Source of the DNA: Manihot esculenta
Lineage: Eukaryota > Streptophyta > Magnoliopsida > Malpighiales > Euphorbiaceae
Length of the DNA: 64,000 bases
NCBI RefSeq assembly: GCF_001659605.2
Contig: NC_035161.2
Span: 29,869,691-29,933,690, forward strand
Direction of reading: 5' to 3'
Both the position numbers and the translations under genes were made by a program. Below are positions 50,601-61,765 of the stretch, in pieces (position 1 is the stretch's first letter; every line of letters starts with the position of its first letter). Under the pieces are notes generated by a model, which made no database searches, had not been told where the DNA came from, and worked only from the letters and a program-made list of their open reading frames with translations.

Positions 50601-52658
50601 TTCTCAAAGATAGCAGCTCCTCTGACCAGACTAACCAAGAAGAATCAGAAGTTTCTGTGGACCGACCAGTGCGAGGAGAGTTTTGAAGAGCTCAAGAAGA
50701 GGTTGACTTCAGCACCAGTTTTAGCTCTGCCATCTAGGGGTGAGGACTTTACAGTCTTTTGTGATGCGTCCCGTGTGGGACTGGGTTGTGTGCTTATGCA
50801 GAATGAGAGGGTGATTGCTTATGCTTCTAGGCAGCTAAAGAAGCATGAGTTGAATTACCCCACACATGACCTTGAGATGGCAGCAGTAATCTTTGCACTC
50901 AAGATGTGGAGGCACTACCTCTATGGGGTAAAATGTGAGATCTTCACAGATCATAAAAGCCTGCAGTACATCCTGAGTCAAAGAGATTTGAATCTGAGAC
51001 AGAGGAGATGGGTAGAGTTGCTGAGTGACTATGATTGCAAGATTCAGTATCATCCGGGTAAGGCGAATGTCGTGGCAGACGCTCTAAGCCGGAAGTCACT
51101 AGGCAGTCTATCCCACATCACGGCAGAGAGGAGACCAGTGGTGAAGGAGTTTTACAAGCTCATTGACGAAGGTCTACAGTTGGAGTTGTCTGGTACAGGT
51201 GCCTTGGTCGCTCAGATGAAAGTGACACCCGTGTTTCTGGAGCAGGTGGCTCAGAAACAGCATGAGGACCCAGAGTTAGTGAAGATTGCCAGGACTGTTC
51301 AGTCAGGCAAGGACAGTGAGTTCAGATTTGACAATAGGGGGATCCTCCGCTATGGGAGTCGATTGTGTGTACCAGATGACATAGGGCTAAAAGGAGACAT
51401 TATGAGAGAGGCTCATAATGCAAGATACAGCATTCACCCCGGAGCCACCAAGATGTATCAGGATCTAAAGAAGGTTTATTGGTGGCCAGCTATGAAGAGA
51501 GAAGTGGCACAGTTTGTGTCAGCCTGCGAGATATGTCAGAGGGTGAAGCTGGAACATCAGAAGCCGGCTGGAATGCTTAACCCGCTACCCATTCTAGAGT
51601 GGAAATGGGAGAATATAGCTATGGACTTCGTAGTGGGGTTACCGGCGACGTCCAACAGATTGGACTCCATATGGGTGATTGTGGACAGACTCACCAAATC
51701 TGCTCACTTCATCCCTGTCAGGAGTGGCTATTCTGTGGACAAGTTGGCGCAGGTGTACGTAGATGAGATAGTTAGACTGCATGGGGTTCCTGTTTCTATA
51801 GTGTCAGATAGAGGGCCCCAGTTCACCTCCAGGTTTTGGCGGAGTCTGCAGAACGCCATGGGTACTAGATTGGATTTTAGCACTGCCTTCCATCCACAGA
51901 CGGACGGACAGTCAGAGAGGACCATCCAGACCATAGAAGATATGCTCAGAATGTGTGTGCTGGACTTTGGCGGTTCTTGGAGGCAGCATCTACCTTTGGT
52001 GGAGTTTGCCTACAATAACAGCCATCATGCTAGCATCGGGATGGCCCCATATGAAGCTTTATATGGAAGGAAGTGCAGATCACCTGTTTGCTGGGAAGAG
52101 GTAGGAGAGAGGTCCTTAGCAGGACCCGAGCTAGTAGAGATCACCAGCAGGGTGGTGCCCATGATCAGAGAAAGAATCAAGACAGCTGCAAGCAGACAGA
52201 AGAGTTATGCAGACATCCGCAGAAGACTAGTAGAGTTTCAGGAGGGGGATCTGGTATTGCTTAAGGTGTCTCCAATGAAAGGAGTGGTTCGGTTCGGGAA
52301 GAAGGGTAAGCTGGCTCCGCGGTACATCGGACCCTTCGAAGTCTTGCAAAAGATTGGGAATGTATCGTACAAGCTGGATTTACCTGCTTCAATGGAGAGA
52401 ATCCATCCGGTTTTCCATGTTTCTATGTTGAGAAAGTTCGTGTCAGATCCGGGCAAGGTTCTTAGTGAGCCTGATGTGGAGATCCAAGAGGATCTCACCT
52501 ATGTTGAGCAGCCAATACGGATCTTAGACACCCAGATCAGAAAGCTAAGGAACAAGGAAATTTCGATGGTGAAAGTCCTGTGGAACCACCACAATATAGA
52601 AGAATGCACTTGGGAGACACGGGAGTCCATGCTCCGGCAATATCCTCATCTCTTTTAA
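47664..52658 (+). CDS. Gag-Pol polyprotein of Tekay-like retrotransposon
   Basis: A single uninterrupted frame. I prefer the ATG at 47664 ([12 protein letters not shown]), giving 1664 aa; an in-frame ATG at 47577 would add 29 unlike residues. Order: basic N-terminus; Pro/Tyr-rich segment (about 47980-48220); Gag domain (about 48290-48740); CCHC knuckle [14 protein letters not shown] (about 49018-49059); aspartic protease with D-P-G-A-S-H-S-F (about 49311-49340); reverse transcriptase with the active-site FIDD (about 50317); RNase H with F-C-D-A-S (about 50757); integrase HHCC zinc finger, then a DD-E core including S-D-R-G-P-Q-F (about 51805); a chromodomain-like end with W-N-H-H...E-C-T-W-E. 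The protease has DPGA where DSGA or DTGA is common. No frameshift or stop was seen, so the copy may be competent. Confidence 0.95.
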   Translation: MRGTRRSARLTGVPPEDEGMSARPPALPRAMSSRSNRDRVARDPRRSLDLGRSRSVRGTVQGGASEDMGDDMDVEQRRDGSLGVSMPEEGMGESQGGTQASGFVQPPHYPHFSQHPGYSMGGTSDYPSFTPYPTQMPYPPYYPPYSQYPMYPPPPYYPNPANPTSENVAPPPPPTEPPAPVAQPPRPSSASGSKVKMTDYMKLGAPQFETGDDPFVYLERVKAITDEIGADDSRAIQMAGFTLKCKKAREWFKNYVNPRVDSMTWEEFANEFAGWAFPDSSRELKMIEFEQLRQTDDMSVDEYTDRFMELLPFAGQDLSTDQKKSRRYIMKLHPRYSSLVQSADRESFHAIVDMARRMEASAIIQGTVKQTVAQASGSKTPGGGRLDPSTLSAAASGSKRWSKPKGKKNKFWSKVKSSLGFGSGSSSGADNAICARCGRPHKGVCRFGTNTCFRCGQEGHIARDCPRAAPMAQSQQTASGSVVQPAAPAMTQASGRGRGRGAASSSAGFRGEGPSAPARIFTMTQQEADASNTVVAGNLIIGCSDVYALMDPGASHSFIAPRAVQRLGLMISELECPLWVSGPKCDPSVAESVCQCSPVFVEGRCMSADLVVLDLTDFDVILGMDWLSTHGATLDCRDKVVRFRGQDGSEVVFRGDRRGTPRGMISALQARRLLRKGCQGYLAHVRELNSQVREPASVPVVREFLDVFPDELPGLPPAREIEFEIELMPGTRPISIPPYRMAPAELKELKEQLQELVDKGFIRPSTSPWGAPVLFVRKKDGSLRLCIDYRQLNKVTTKNKYPLPRIDDLFDQLAGAGCFSKIDLRSGYHQLRIREEDVPKTAFRTRYGHFEFLVMPFGLTNAPAAFMDLMNRVFSQYLDHFVIVFIDDILVYSRNAEEHAHHLRLVLQTLREHGLYAKFSKCEFWLRSISFLGHVVSENGIEVDPKKTETVANWPRPTSVTEIRSFLGLAGYYRRFVQDFSKIAAPLTRLTKKNQKFLWTDQCEESFEELKKRLTSAPVLALPSRGEDFTVFCDASRVGLGCVLMQNERVIAYASRQLKKHELNYPTHDLEMAAVIFALKMWRHYLYGVKCEIFTDHKSLQYILSQRDLNLRQRRWVELLSDYDCKIQYHPGKANVVADALSRKSLGSLSHITAERRPVVKEFYKLIDEGLQLELSGTGALVAQMKVTPVFLEQVAQKQHEDPELVKIARTVQSGKDSEFRFDNRGILRYGSRLCVPDDIGLKGDIMREAHNARYSIHPGATKMYQDLKKVYWWPAMKREVAQFVSACEICQRVKLEHQKPAGMLNPLPILEWKWENIAMDFVVGLPATSNRLDSIWVIVDRLTKSAHFIPVRSGYSVDKLAQVYVDEIVRLHGVPVSIVSDRGPQFTSRFWRSLQNAMGTRLDFSTAFHPQTDGQSERTIQTIEDMLRMCVLDFGGSWRQHLPLVEFAYNNSHHASIGMAPYEALYGRKCRSPVCWEEVGERSLAGPELVEITSRVVPMIRERIKTAASRQKSYADIRRRLVEFQEGDLVLLKVSPMKGVVRFGKKGKLAPRYIGPFEVLQKIGNVSYKLDLPASMERIHPVFHVSMLRKFVSDPGKVLSEPDVEIQEDLTYVEQPIRILDTQIRKLRNKEISMVKVLWNHHNIEECTWETRESMLRQYPHLF

Positions 52659-52720
52659 GGTTAATCTCTATGTGTTTATGTGTGTATGTTATGTTGTTTG
52701 GTATGCATGTACTAGTTGAG

Positions 52721-52742
52721 GAACATTCGGGGACGAATGTTC
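52721..52742 (+). other. Perfect 9-bp stem-loop just upstream of the polypurine tract
   Basis: GAACATTCG, loop GGGA, CGAATGTTC. It lies about 60 bp after the gag-pol stop and a few bases before the purine tract. Confidence 0.8.
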
Positions 52743-52744
52743 TT

Positions 52745-52757
52745 AAGGGGGGGAGAA
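52745..52757 (+). other. Polypurine tract of Tekay-like element
   Basis: AAGGGGGGGAGAA ends directly at the 3' LTR (TGTAATACC starts at 52758). It is the expected primer for plus-strand DNA synthesis. Confidence 0.9.
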
Positions 52758-55057
52758 TGTAATACCCGGCTAGACTCCGGTATCGGAATCCCTACCGTCC
52801 GGTGGGATCTCGGATGTCGGAAACCTCTAGAAGGGTAAAATCATGTTTTTGTGAAATGTTTTCATGAATTTTAATGTTTTAAAGTATGAAATTGAATGAG
52901 TTTTTACAAGAAAAGTCTTTGGAGGAAAACCCAGGTTCGGCCGCCGAAAGTCAAGTTCGGCCGCCGAACATGCATGCGTTTTGGAGGCACGTTAGGCCCC
53001 CGAAAGCATGAGTGAGGGAAGTAAAGGTTCGGCCGCCGAAAGTCAAGTTCGGCCGCCGAACATTTGCATGGATGCGGAGGCACATTCGGCCCCCGAACGT
53101 GGCCTGGCCAGCCACCTATAAAAGGGTCCCTTAGCCGAAAATGGGCGAGCTTTTTCTCCCCATTTCGGCCAAGGTGAGCATTCCGCCATCCTTCCCCAAT
53201 CTTGAGTTTTTCCTTCCTTTTTCCATGATCTTTACAAGTTTATAACTTTGGTTTTGAAGATCTTTGAGCTTAGAACGAGTTTTGGAGCTTGGAGACCAAA
53301 AGTTGGAACTTCTCCCATCTCCAAGTTTAGATCTCCTCAACCCTCGATCTTCAAGAGGTAAGAGCCGATCTTAAGCTCAATGTATGATTTAAACAAGTTT
53401 TATGAAGTTTTAAAGGATAGAATGCATGTTAGGGTATATGTTGAGTTATGAGTTGATATATGTGTTTTTGAACAATGTGGTTAATGTGTATGTGTTGTAG
53501 ATGGGGTTTAAGGTAATTTGAGACCCCTAGGAACTTGTGGTATGAGTATGCATGTTGTAGAGTAAGATTTATGCATGATTGATGATATGGGAGGCAAATG
53601 TGCATGTTTGAACCAAGTTTCTGCCCTTTTGGCAGAAACCAGGTTCGGCAGCCGAAGGAACTTTCGGCCGCCGAACCCCCTTGTGGAGGCAGCATTCGGC
53701 TGCCGAAGCTTGCCCCCGAAAGAGGAGTTTCGGCTCTGTCGGGCAGTTTCGGCCGCCGAAGGTGCCCCCGAACATGCATGAGTTTCGTCTCTGTCGGGGA
53801 GTTTCGGCCGCCGAAGGTGCCGCCGAACCTGCCTGACTTTCGTCTCTGGAGGGACTTTCGGCCGCCGAACCTGCCGCCGAAAGTGCCCTGTTCAGCCATT
53901 TCATGCATATTTTCTGTGATGTTTTCATGATGTTTTAGGGGGTTTTTGGGGGATATATTAGAGTCATGTTTATATATGTTTGGTCCCTCATTTGAGTCCA
54001 CCTGTGTAGGTTCGGACCCGAGGAACCGAGGACCCCAGCAGTGAGTTCAGCTGCTTCGGTATTGTCAGAGTCAGCCAGAGGTGAGTGGAACTAAACTCAA
54101 TCTTTTAAATTAAATTAAATGTTTTATCATGTTTCATGCATCATGATTATTCAATAGGATGATTGCATTAGTTTTCACGAATATGCCGCATTGCATAAAT
54201 TGTTGTTGTTGTGGGTGAATGTTGGATGACCCAATTAGTCCAAGACAGGAAGACCATGACCCCATGCTACGGCCTGGCACAGAGTAAGAAAGACCAGGCC
54301 CCAGTCTACAGGCCTGGCACAGAGTAAGGCACGGTTATGGGACTCGAAGACCAGGAGCCCAGAGGAGGCCCTGGAAAATGGTAAGTAATGTATGTTATGA
54401 CAGGAAGACCAGGCCCCATTCTACAGGCCTGGCACAGAGTTAACTTGGACTATTTGGTGACGAGTTCACCCAACCCTTATGTGAATTGTTTGTGTTATGA
54501 TGCATTCCATTTGAGCATAGTGTTAATGTGTTTTTACTAGCTCTACTCACTGGGCTTTTAGCTCACCCCTCTCCCCTTTCCCCCAGGCTTACAGGTACAG
54601 GATATAGTGCGGGAGTCCGGATAGAATAAAGAAGTCATGCTTATGTAATAGCTAGCAATGGACATGATCAAATTGTAATGTAAAAGTACAATATAGTTAT
54701 GTAATGAGTTTTATGGATGATTAGTGTGTGCTTGACCATAGAATGTTGTATCCCTTTTTATTACATGATCACAGAGATTTTTATGATGTTTATGTAAACC
54801 AACTCAACAGATGTATGTTACCCATTGAGGGCACAGATGAGATCCCACTGAGGGATCAAGATTATGTTTATGTTTATGCAGGTTGAGTTTGGTTGATGTT
54901 CCATGGAAAGAAAAGTTTTAATTTTTATGTATATTGTTGATCATGTATGGGATTAAGCAGGTTCACAGGATGCATGTTAGGCTTGCTACGGGTCCCGGCG
55001 GCCTTAAGTCGACCCGGATCCTAGCGCCGGTAGCGGTCCGATTTTCGGGTCGTTACA
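52758..55057 (+). repeat. 3' LTR of Tekay-like element
   Basis: 2300 bp, same length as the 5' LTR. By eye I found three substitutions: in the GTTGTTGTT(A/G)TGGG segment near 54211, in the first CCAGGACC repeat near 54258, and near 54691. A TATA box lies at 53117-53123. It could drive transcription into the array and DNA to its right. Confidence 0.95.
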
Positions 55058-55860
55058 AACACCTGGCTAGCCGGTCTGGCATGTACCCACCTTGCAACCT
55101 GGCATGAAATGCCTTGGAATTTTTTTGTGAAGTTGGACTATCACCCAGCTAGCCCGCCTGATATGAAATGTTTTAGATCTTTTTGTGAAACAGGACTAAC
55201 ACCCAGTTAGTTGGCCTGGCGTATATCCGCCTTGATGTCTGGCATGAAATATCTTAAAATCTTTTTGTAAAGCGGGACTAATACCCGGTAATTCGGCCTG
55301 ACTTATACTCTCCTTGAGGTATGACATTAAATGTTTTAGAAATTTCTTATGAAGTGGGACTAATGCCCGATCGGTCGGCCTAGTGTATATCCATCTTGAG
55401 ACTTGTTATTAAATACCTTAGAAACTTCTTGTGAAGCGGGACTAACACCCGGTAGGTCGGTTTGGCTTATACTCACCTTGAGACCTAACATTAAATGTCT
55501 TAAAAAATTTTTGTGAAGCGGGACTAATATCTGGTAGGTCAGCCTGGCTTTTATAGCCACCTCGCAGCCTGACATTAGATATTTTGTTATGTTGAGTCCA
55601 TGCTTGGATGGCCTTGTGGCCTTTTATGAATTTGTTTGATTCCACGGTCTAATGCCCGAATTATATGCATGACTCATGTCCGGATGGCCTTATGACTTTT
55701 TATTGAGACTAACGCCCAGATGACTTGGTAGATTTCCACCTTGTGACCTGACATGAGATGTCTTGCTATGCGGGACCGATGTTCGGATGGCCTTGTGGCC
55801 CTTTAATGGGACCAACGCCCTGATTATGGTATGGCTGAATCTGCCTTGTGACCTTTATTC
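55058..55860. repeat. 82-bp tandem array, right part, decaying into diverged units
   Basis: GTGAAGCGGGACTAACACCC-type units recur at 55127, 55185 (a shortened unit), 55267, 55349, 55431 and 55513. After about 55570 the pattern degenerates into looser GGCCTTGTGGCC-containing units. The phase continues that of the left part across the retrotransposon. Confidence 0.8.
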
Positions 55861-56204
55861 ATGTCTTCACACTTTTATTCATCCAATGTTTCTGGCTTTC
55901 CTGTCAAAAAAGAAGTTTGAAGAATACATCCCATCATTTTCATAAAATCACAAATATTTTTATAAAATAAAAGATTCCATCATCTGGCTTGACCAATTTC
56001 AAAAGGCAGAGTTTGACCTAGAAGCTGAACATTTATGACTTTCTCTCTGTTGCTACCCTATTAATACTCGGTCATTCTGCAATTATATAAACAACCCCCA
56101 CAGATTCACTGTCATGGGTGGTTTCAGGAGTTGTTATCTCTAGCTCTAGCCTTGAAAAGATCATAACTAGAAGCAAGGCGACAACATTTTATTCTTGACA
56201 ATGA

Positions 56205-56350
56205 AACGATGTGGAGAGATCGACCTGCGGAGAGATCGACCTAAACAGATCTGTGCGGGAAGGCCGACCTAAATAGACCTGTGCGGGGAGGCCGACCTAA
56301 GCAGACCTTCATAGAGAGGTAGACCTGTGCAAAGAGACCGACCTCTCTCT
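56205..56350. repeat. Short GACCTGTGCGG-type tandem array (unit about 36 bp)
   Basis: Four to five degenerate copies with GGCCGACCTAAAxAGACCTGTGC-like content. It ends in a CT run at about 56345-56360. Confidence 0.7.
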
Positions 56351-56481
56351 CTCTTCTTTTGTATATTATAATTTTTTCTTTTCCTCATAGCTAGCACCAA
56401 ATTAGTTTGCCTTTTTTTTTTTGTTGTTGTTATTCATTCTAAAATGATCCATCAACATTTTCTACTCTTTCTGATGAATTT

Positions 56482-56634
56482 TCAAAGGGTATCATTCCCT
56501 ATTAACCTCTCGATTTCGTTTTTCAATTGTCGGCACTTCTTTGTTACATGTCCGTGGTTTTTATGAACAATGCAGTACTTAGTCCTGTTGCGCTTTTCGG
56601 CTTTCTTATGTTTGAGTTTAAGAGGACGATATCC
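56482..56634 (-). pseudogene. Ty3/gypsy Gag zinc-knuckle remnant (Tat/Ogre-like variant)
   Basis: A minus-strand frame of about 50 codons carries Y-C-x2-H-x4-H-x4-C followed by a charged L-K-N-E-I-E-R-L-I helix. This C-H-H-C pattern and helix are typical of Gag from plant Ty3/gypsy elements of the Tat/Ogre type, which often carry tandem arrays in untranslated regions. It is cut off by stops on both sides. I infer that it and the arrays at 44.2-56.3 kb are parts of one decayed element read on the minus strand. Confidence 0.5.
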
Positions 56635-56754
56635 TCATTGGCAGCAACTTTAGTAGCAGCTTGTGAACTATCGGACATCCCAAGAGAGATAAAAGAGAGA
56701 TTTATTTATAAGAGAAAAAAAACAAGAGACCGATTTTAATTCAAGGTTTTAACA

Positions 56755-57180
56755 CCTAATTATAATTTGAAAAATTTCACGATTTTTCTTTATAGTAAAA
56801 TTTTTTATAGTAAAATTTTTATTTTTTAATTATTTTTTAAATAAGAAAAAAACTCCTTTATAATAAAAAATATATTATAATATTTTATGAAAAATTGAAT
56901 AATTATTTTAAAAAATTAATATTAATTATACTATTAGAAAATAAATTATTAGTACATAGTGAAAGTAAACTAATCAAGTTGTAAATAATTTATTTTTTAA
57001 TTATAAAAATTATGAGTATTTTTTATTATTTTAAATTTGAAAAATACTTTTTTATTATTAACCGGTGAACATGTTTTTAATATTTCTACTTACTTTTCAT
57101 AGAAAATAAAAACTGGAGTTTTCTTAAAAATAAAAAATGAAAATTATTTTTCATAACTCATCCTTGGTAATTTTTTTAAA
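56755..57180. repeat. Copy 1 of an AT-rich dispersed repeat
   Basis: It shares ordered words with 59260-59760 (for example AATAATTATTTT, AAATTTGAAAA and TTATTATTAACC), with many substitutions. Boundaries are unclear and it is probably a decayed MITE. Confidence 0.4.
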
Positions 57181-57254
57181 TTTTTTCTTAAAATAAAAGT
57201 TTTATATTAGGTGTATTGCGGATGTCTGCGTGCTAAAGTGAATGATAGATTTAA

Positions 57255-58083
57255 AGGAGATTTACAATTTAATTTATGAGTATTGCCATTATTAACAAGT
57301 CAGTTCCTGTATTTTTAGAAACCTATTAAAACATCCTTATATTTTCTTTCCGTCAACGAAATAGTTTTTTCGTCATTTTTTCCGTTAAAATTAGATAAAG
57401 GAGGAGAGAGAAAATTTTTAAAATCCAATTTTACTCTCAAATAAAACCTCTTATTTAGTTCTTAGATATTGTCATTATTAACAAGTTAGTCCCAATATTT
57501 TCAGAAATCTATTAAAACGTCTTTATCTTTTCTCACATCTATTAAAATGTCCTTATTATTTCTTTCCGTCAACAAAATAGTCCCTCCTCCTCCTCCTCCT
57601 CCTCCTCCTCCTCCAAAAAGAAGAAGAAGATGATGATGATGAAGGAGAAGGAGAAGAAGAAGATGATGATGAAGAAGGAGAAGGAGAAGGAGAAGGAGAA
57701 GGAGAAGAAGAAGAATGAGGAGGAGAAGGAGAAGGCGAAGAAGAAGAAGAAGAAGAAAAAAAAAGAAAAAAAAGAAGAAGAAGAAGAAGAAGGAGAAGAA
57801 GAAGAAGCAGAAGTAGAAGAAAAAGAAGAAGAAGAAAAAGCAGAAGCAGAAGAAGCAAGAAGAAGAAAAGGAAGGAGAAGGAGGAGGAGGAGGAGGAAGA
57901 AGAAGAGGAGGAAAAGAAAAGATGATAATTTGGTCTTTTACTATATTTTTAACGGCAAAAATAGATAGAATGACTATTTCGTTGACGGAGAGAAAAGATG
58001 AGGACGTTTTAATAGATTTCTAAAAATATAGGGACTGACTTGTTAATAATGGCAATACTCATAAACTAAATTATAAATCTCCC
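57255..58083. mobile_element. Mutator-like MITE with 111-bp terminal inverted repeats
   Basis: 57255-57365 and 57973-58083 are near-perfect inverted copies, about 111 bp each, starting GGAGATTTA. The flanks TAGATTTAA (57246-57254) and TAGATCTAA (58084-58092) match at eight of nine positions, a 9-bp target duplication typical of Mutator-like elements. A second, diverged direct copy of the left repeat lies inside at about 57451-57582. The core is a long trinucleotide tract. There is no transposase. Confidence 0.85.
57583..57922 (+). repeat. Compound (CCT)n / (GAA)n-like microsatellite
   Basis: About ten CCT units (57583-57614) followed by roughly 300 bp of GAA, GAT, AAG and GGA triplets with strict three-base periodicity and strong purine asymmetry. 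A Lys/Glu-rich open frame here is a by-product of the repeat. Confidence 0.92.
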
Positions 58084-59116
58084 TAGATCTAATTTGCTAC
58101 GGTATATTGTGGTCCTGCTGTAATTTTGTACACTTGGCTCCTTGTTTGGATAACCTTTTAGGGCAGAAATAAATTAAAGAGTGAAAAATAAATAAAAATA
58201 AAAATAGTAGAGAAGGTTATAATAAATATTTTTTTATATTTTGAGATATTTAATTTTTTTTTATCAATAGCAACTTTTTATTAATCAGAGAAGAACAAAT
58301 TGAATCCTAAAATTAAGTTTTACCTAAATTCAATTTGCATGAATTAATTTAATAGAATTTAAAATAATATAAAATGGTCAATAATAAATATAAAAGAGTA
58401 AATTAGCCACAAATTTGTATTAAATTATAATTTTATTTAAAATAAAATGATTCTAGTTTTAATTAATCTTTAATTTTTATAGATAAAAAAAAGAGTGATG
58501 AAAAAAAAAGAGATATAAATATATAAAAGAGAATATCTAGAGTAATTATTTTTCATTTCGTAATTTAAAATTTTATTTTAATAAGTTAGAGTAATTTTTT
58601 CAGAAATAATATTAAAATTGAGTAATTTTACTAAAATAAAGTTGAGTGACGAGAATAAAGTTAAGTGGAGATTGGCTATTTTTCTACTAACTAATGCTTT
58701 TTATGTTGGAAATGTCGAAGTCAACTTCTGGGTAGATTTTTTTTTTATAAAAAATATATATTTTACTCTTAAATAAAAATATTATATTAAATGATGATTT
58801 ATTTAACTCTTAAATAAAAATATAAAAATATAAAAATTTAATTAATCAAAATAATTAAATTAAATTTTTTTAACTCTTAAATAAAAATATATGTATTTAA
58901 TTACACTTACATCCTTCTCCCTTCACCATTTAATGACTTAATGATTTTTTTTTTAAATGAAATATATGCGTTGACATGTAACGTGACAAGCTGTACAATG
59001 TATATTCCAGCCACGATTCCTTAAATGCTATCTCATACCTCCTAAAATTAGTAATACCTTGTTCGCACCCTCACCACATTAGTAATAAATTCACTATGCT
59101 TTATTACTTCCTTTAG

Positions 59117-59200
59117 ACAATTCTCCATAGAAACTTAGAGCCTTATTCTTCATAAACAATTCTCCATAGAAACTTAGAGCCTTATTCTTCATAAACAATT
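59117..59200. repeat. 39-bp perfect tandem duplication
   Basis: Two adjacent copies starting ACAATTCTCCATAG at 59117 and 59156, then the first six bases of a third. Confidence 0.9.
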
Positions 59201-59259
59201 CATCCCCTAAGCTAAACGGATGGTTTTACAGAAACTTGGAGAATTTTCCTTTTTTTTAA

Positions 59260-59760
59260 AAAAAAAAATGAAAAATAGAATTTTGTATTTACATGTGTCA
59301 GTTTTCTATTCTGAAAAAACAGTTTTCAGTTCTAACATTTAACTATAATTTGAAAAACAGTTTTAGGATGTTTTCTACTGTTTTTCTTTACATAATAATT
59401 TGATTTCTAGTCGTTTTCCAAATAGAAAACAATTACTTTTTCATTACAAAACATATATAATAATATTTTTATGACCAAAATTAAATAATTATTTTGAGAA
59501 ATACTTAAATTAGTTATATTATTAAAAAAATATTAATACATTAAAAAAATAAAAGTACAACTAATTGAGTTTTAAAAATTTTAGATGATTTGTTTTTTAT
59601 TTATGAAAGTTATGAATTTTTTATTATTTTAAATTTGAAAACGATTTTTCATTATTAACCTGTAAATATATTTTTATATTTTTAATTTAAAAAAAAAATA
59701 AAAATTACCGATTTCTCAGAAAATAAAAAATAGTAATATGTTTTTCATAAGTAAACACCC
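59260..59760. repeat. Copy 2 of the AT-rich dispersed repeat
   Basis: The counterpart of 56755-57180 in the same orientation, sharing ordered AT-rich words over about 400 bp. Class unknown. Confidence 0.4.
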
Positions 59761-60663
59761 AATACCTCTCCATTTTTCCCAATAACACTAATAATAATAG
59801 CTAAATTAAATCTCTCATATGATTAGCGGCTAATCATTATCATGAACTTTTGAGAAATCATTATTGCAGTCCTAACTTCATATAGCAGCAAAGACGCTCA
59901 ACATCTCCCTGAATCCTCAAGCAAATTATGCTTCGTTTTGAAGTTTTCTCTGCACATACCAGAAATTATTCTATTCTAAGCTTTTGTTTTACAGCTTTTA
60001 AATTTTAATTTCACGCACTCATGAGTTTAATTCTATAATAAGTGTATTGCAGCAAATCTGTAAGATCTTAAGAGATAAAATTTTATTTCCACACTAAAGG
60101 AGTCGTTGCCCATGGAATTGACTCGTTTACTTATTACACAATATAATTCACGTGTTATTTACCTTTCCTACCGTTCTTTTAGTAAACACTATTTGTAGTT
60201 TTATTTTGGGATAAATTCTCAAAACCTTATTAACGTTCCTATTTTTATAATTAAATAATTTTTTAAAAATAACTAAGCCTTTAAATTTATACAATTAAAA
60301 ATTAAAAAAAAAAGAATACAAGCACACTGATCAACACTGAACAAACAGAGAAGGTTCACTGATCTGTGCTTTACAGATAGCCTCCCACCGTGTATTTTTC
60401 ATTCCGACTCAAAAACGCGTGGAATTAAGGAACAATACAGCTCCGCAGTCCAAGGGCATTTTCGTAACTTAATTCATCAATACTACCGGCCAAATTAAAA
60501 TTCCACGTTATCTTCACTTTTACCTTTCTACCCCTCCCCATCTCCACGACTCCACCCGACTGATGGCGGTGTTCAGGAGGCCTGTAGATTGAGAGCGCCA
60601 CATCAACCGTAACAATTTGGTCATTTTATAATTAATACATTCCGATCCCAGATTTGAAGCCAG

Positions 60664-60670
60664 TATTTAA
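60664..60670 (+). promoter_or_regulatory. Candidate TATA box of UGD
   Basis: TATTTAA, followed about 30 bp later by a pyrimidine-rich stretch that could hold the transcript start, about 120 bp before a good leader-intron donor. Stronger AT-rich alternatives are further away. Confidence 0.5.
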
Positions 60671-60792
60671 ATCTCGACTCTGCTCTCTTTGCTTCGTGCA
60701 TCTGCAACGACCCAAACGCGCTCTTGCAGATACGACCTTCTTCCATTTCTACTCTTCTTCTTCTCTCGCTCGATTTTGCATTGAATAAAAGC

Positions 60793-61743
60793 GTAAGTAT
60801 TGCTCTCAGTTCTTAGACTGTTCAATTTCTTCAATTTCGATTTTGTTTCTTCTTCTTTGGTTGCTGATTCTCGCAGATCTGCTGGCATTTCTTTGTATTC
60901 TGTAACTGTGACTTCTGTGTTTATTAGTTGAGATTAGTAATCCAATTATGGTGTTAATTGTGGTATTCTAGATCTGATTCAAATGTCCAGTAGTTGATTT
61001 GCTGTTCATGTGCTTCTCTTTTGAGATTTGCAAGATCTATAGTTGTTTTTGTTTCAATTCTGCTGGATCTATCGCTTTGTTCGAGGATAATTTTATGATT
61101 TGGTTGGATCTTGACTTTTCTCAGCTTTAGTTATTTTATTGTGTGCTAACGGAAGGTTTCATTTTCTCCCCTTTTCCTCTTCAATTTTATTCCCTTTCAA
61201 TGACGATAACTGAACGAACTATTAATTTGGATTTAGTTGTATTAGTTAGGTGTCTGGAAGAGGAAGCTTGAAAGAACAAGCATGATTTTTTGGTCGTGCT
61301 ATTATCCATTATGGAGTCCATGTTGTGTGATCATCTGTAAAGGTTTCATTCATGTTCCGGTCCAGTATAGGGTCCAAAAGTCTAGATCTAGTAATGCTTC
61401 AAAGTACATATCTAAATTGATGGTAGAACAAACTATGGATACTCAATTTCTGTCTAGGATACAACTATCTGGTCAAAAAAAAAAAGGAGAGAGAGAGAGA
61501 AAAGGAAAAGAAAAGGAAAATTATAGTGTCCTGAGTATTCAAAAGTAAAAAAGTAAACGTTACTTGGCATTGATTTCTTCACCCATTCTGTTGGAACTTT
61601 GCAAAATCTATATCCATTCCCTTATTTGTTGTTGTATGCACGGACAGGTAAGTTAACTGTCATGGAGCATATTGGAAGCTATTCTGTGTATTCGTTTTCT
61701 TTTTCTTTTTCATCTCTCCTCATATAAATTTGCAATGTTTCAG
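60793..61743 (+). other. 5'-UTR (leader) intron of UGD, 951 bp
   Basis: The donor GC|GTAAGT at 60793 and the acceptor TTTCAG at 61743 enclose a T-rich stretch. The remaining leader joins 22 bp upstream of the ATG. Leader introns are common in highly expressed plant genes and often raise expression. Confidence 0.7.
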
Positions 61744-61765
61744 GTTGTAAACTTTGAACAAGAAA

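Larger units (their letters stand above)
45090..55057 (+). mobile_element. Intact Ty3/gypsy LTR retrotransposon, Tekay/Del-like chromovirus lineage
   Basis: A 9968-bp element with 2300-bp LTRs that begin TGTAATACC and end GGGTCGTTACA, flanked by a perfect 5-bp duplication AACAC (45085-45089 and 55058-55062). A tRNA-iMet primer-binding site follows the left LTR and a purine tract precedes the right one. A single gag-pol frame runs protease, reverse transcriptase, RNase H, integrase, then a C-terminal chromodomain-like segment, the Ty3/gypsy order. The long LTRs and the chromodomain-like end fit the Tekay/Del clade of plant chromoviruses. I saw about three LTR-LTR differences, so insertion is very recent. 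Confidence 0.95.
58093..60600. other. AT-rich intergenic spacer upstream of UGD
   Basis: There are no supported genes. TTAACTCTTAAATAAAAATAT-like words repeat at about 58767, 58803 and 58870, and there are the two repeats listed separately below. The UGD promoter probably begins after about 60350, where the composition becomes more balanced. Confidence 0.4.

Noticed and set aside
55360..55645. Minus-strand short ORFs in the 82-bp array
   Set aside because: The two overlapping frames repeat the same words because the DNA is tandemly repeated; there is no domain.
57630..57968. Lys/Glu-rich open frame of 112 codons
   Set aside because: It is the translation of a GAA-type trinucleotide tract inside a MITE; the opposite strand gives an equally open Leu/Ser frame.
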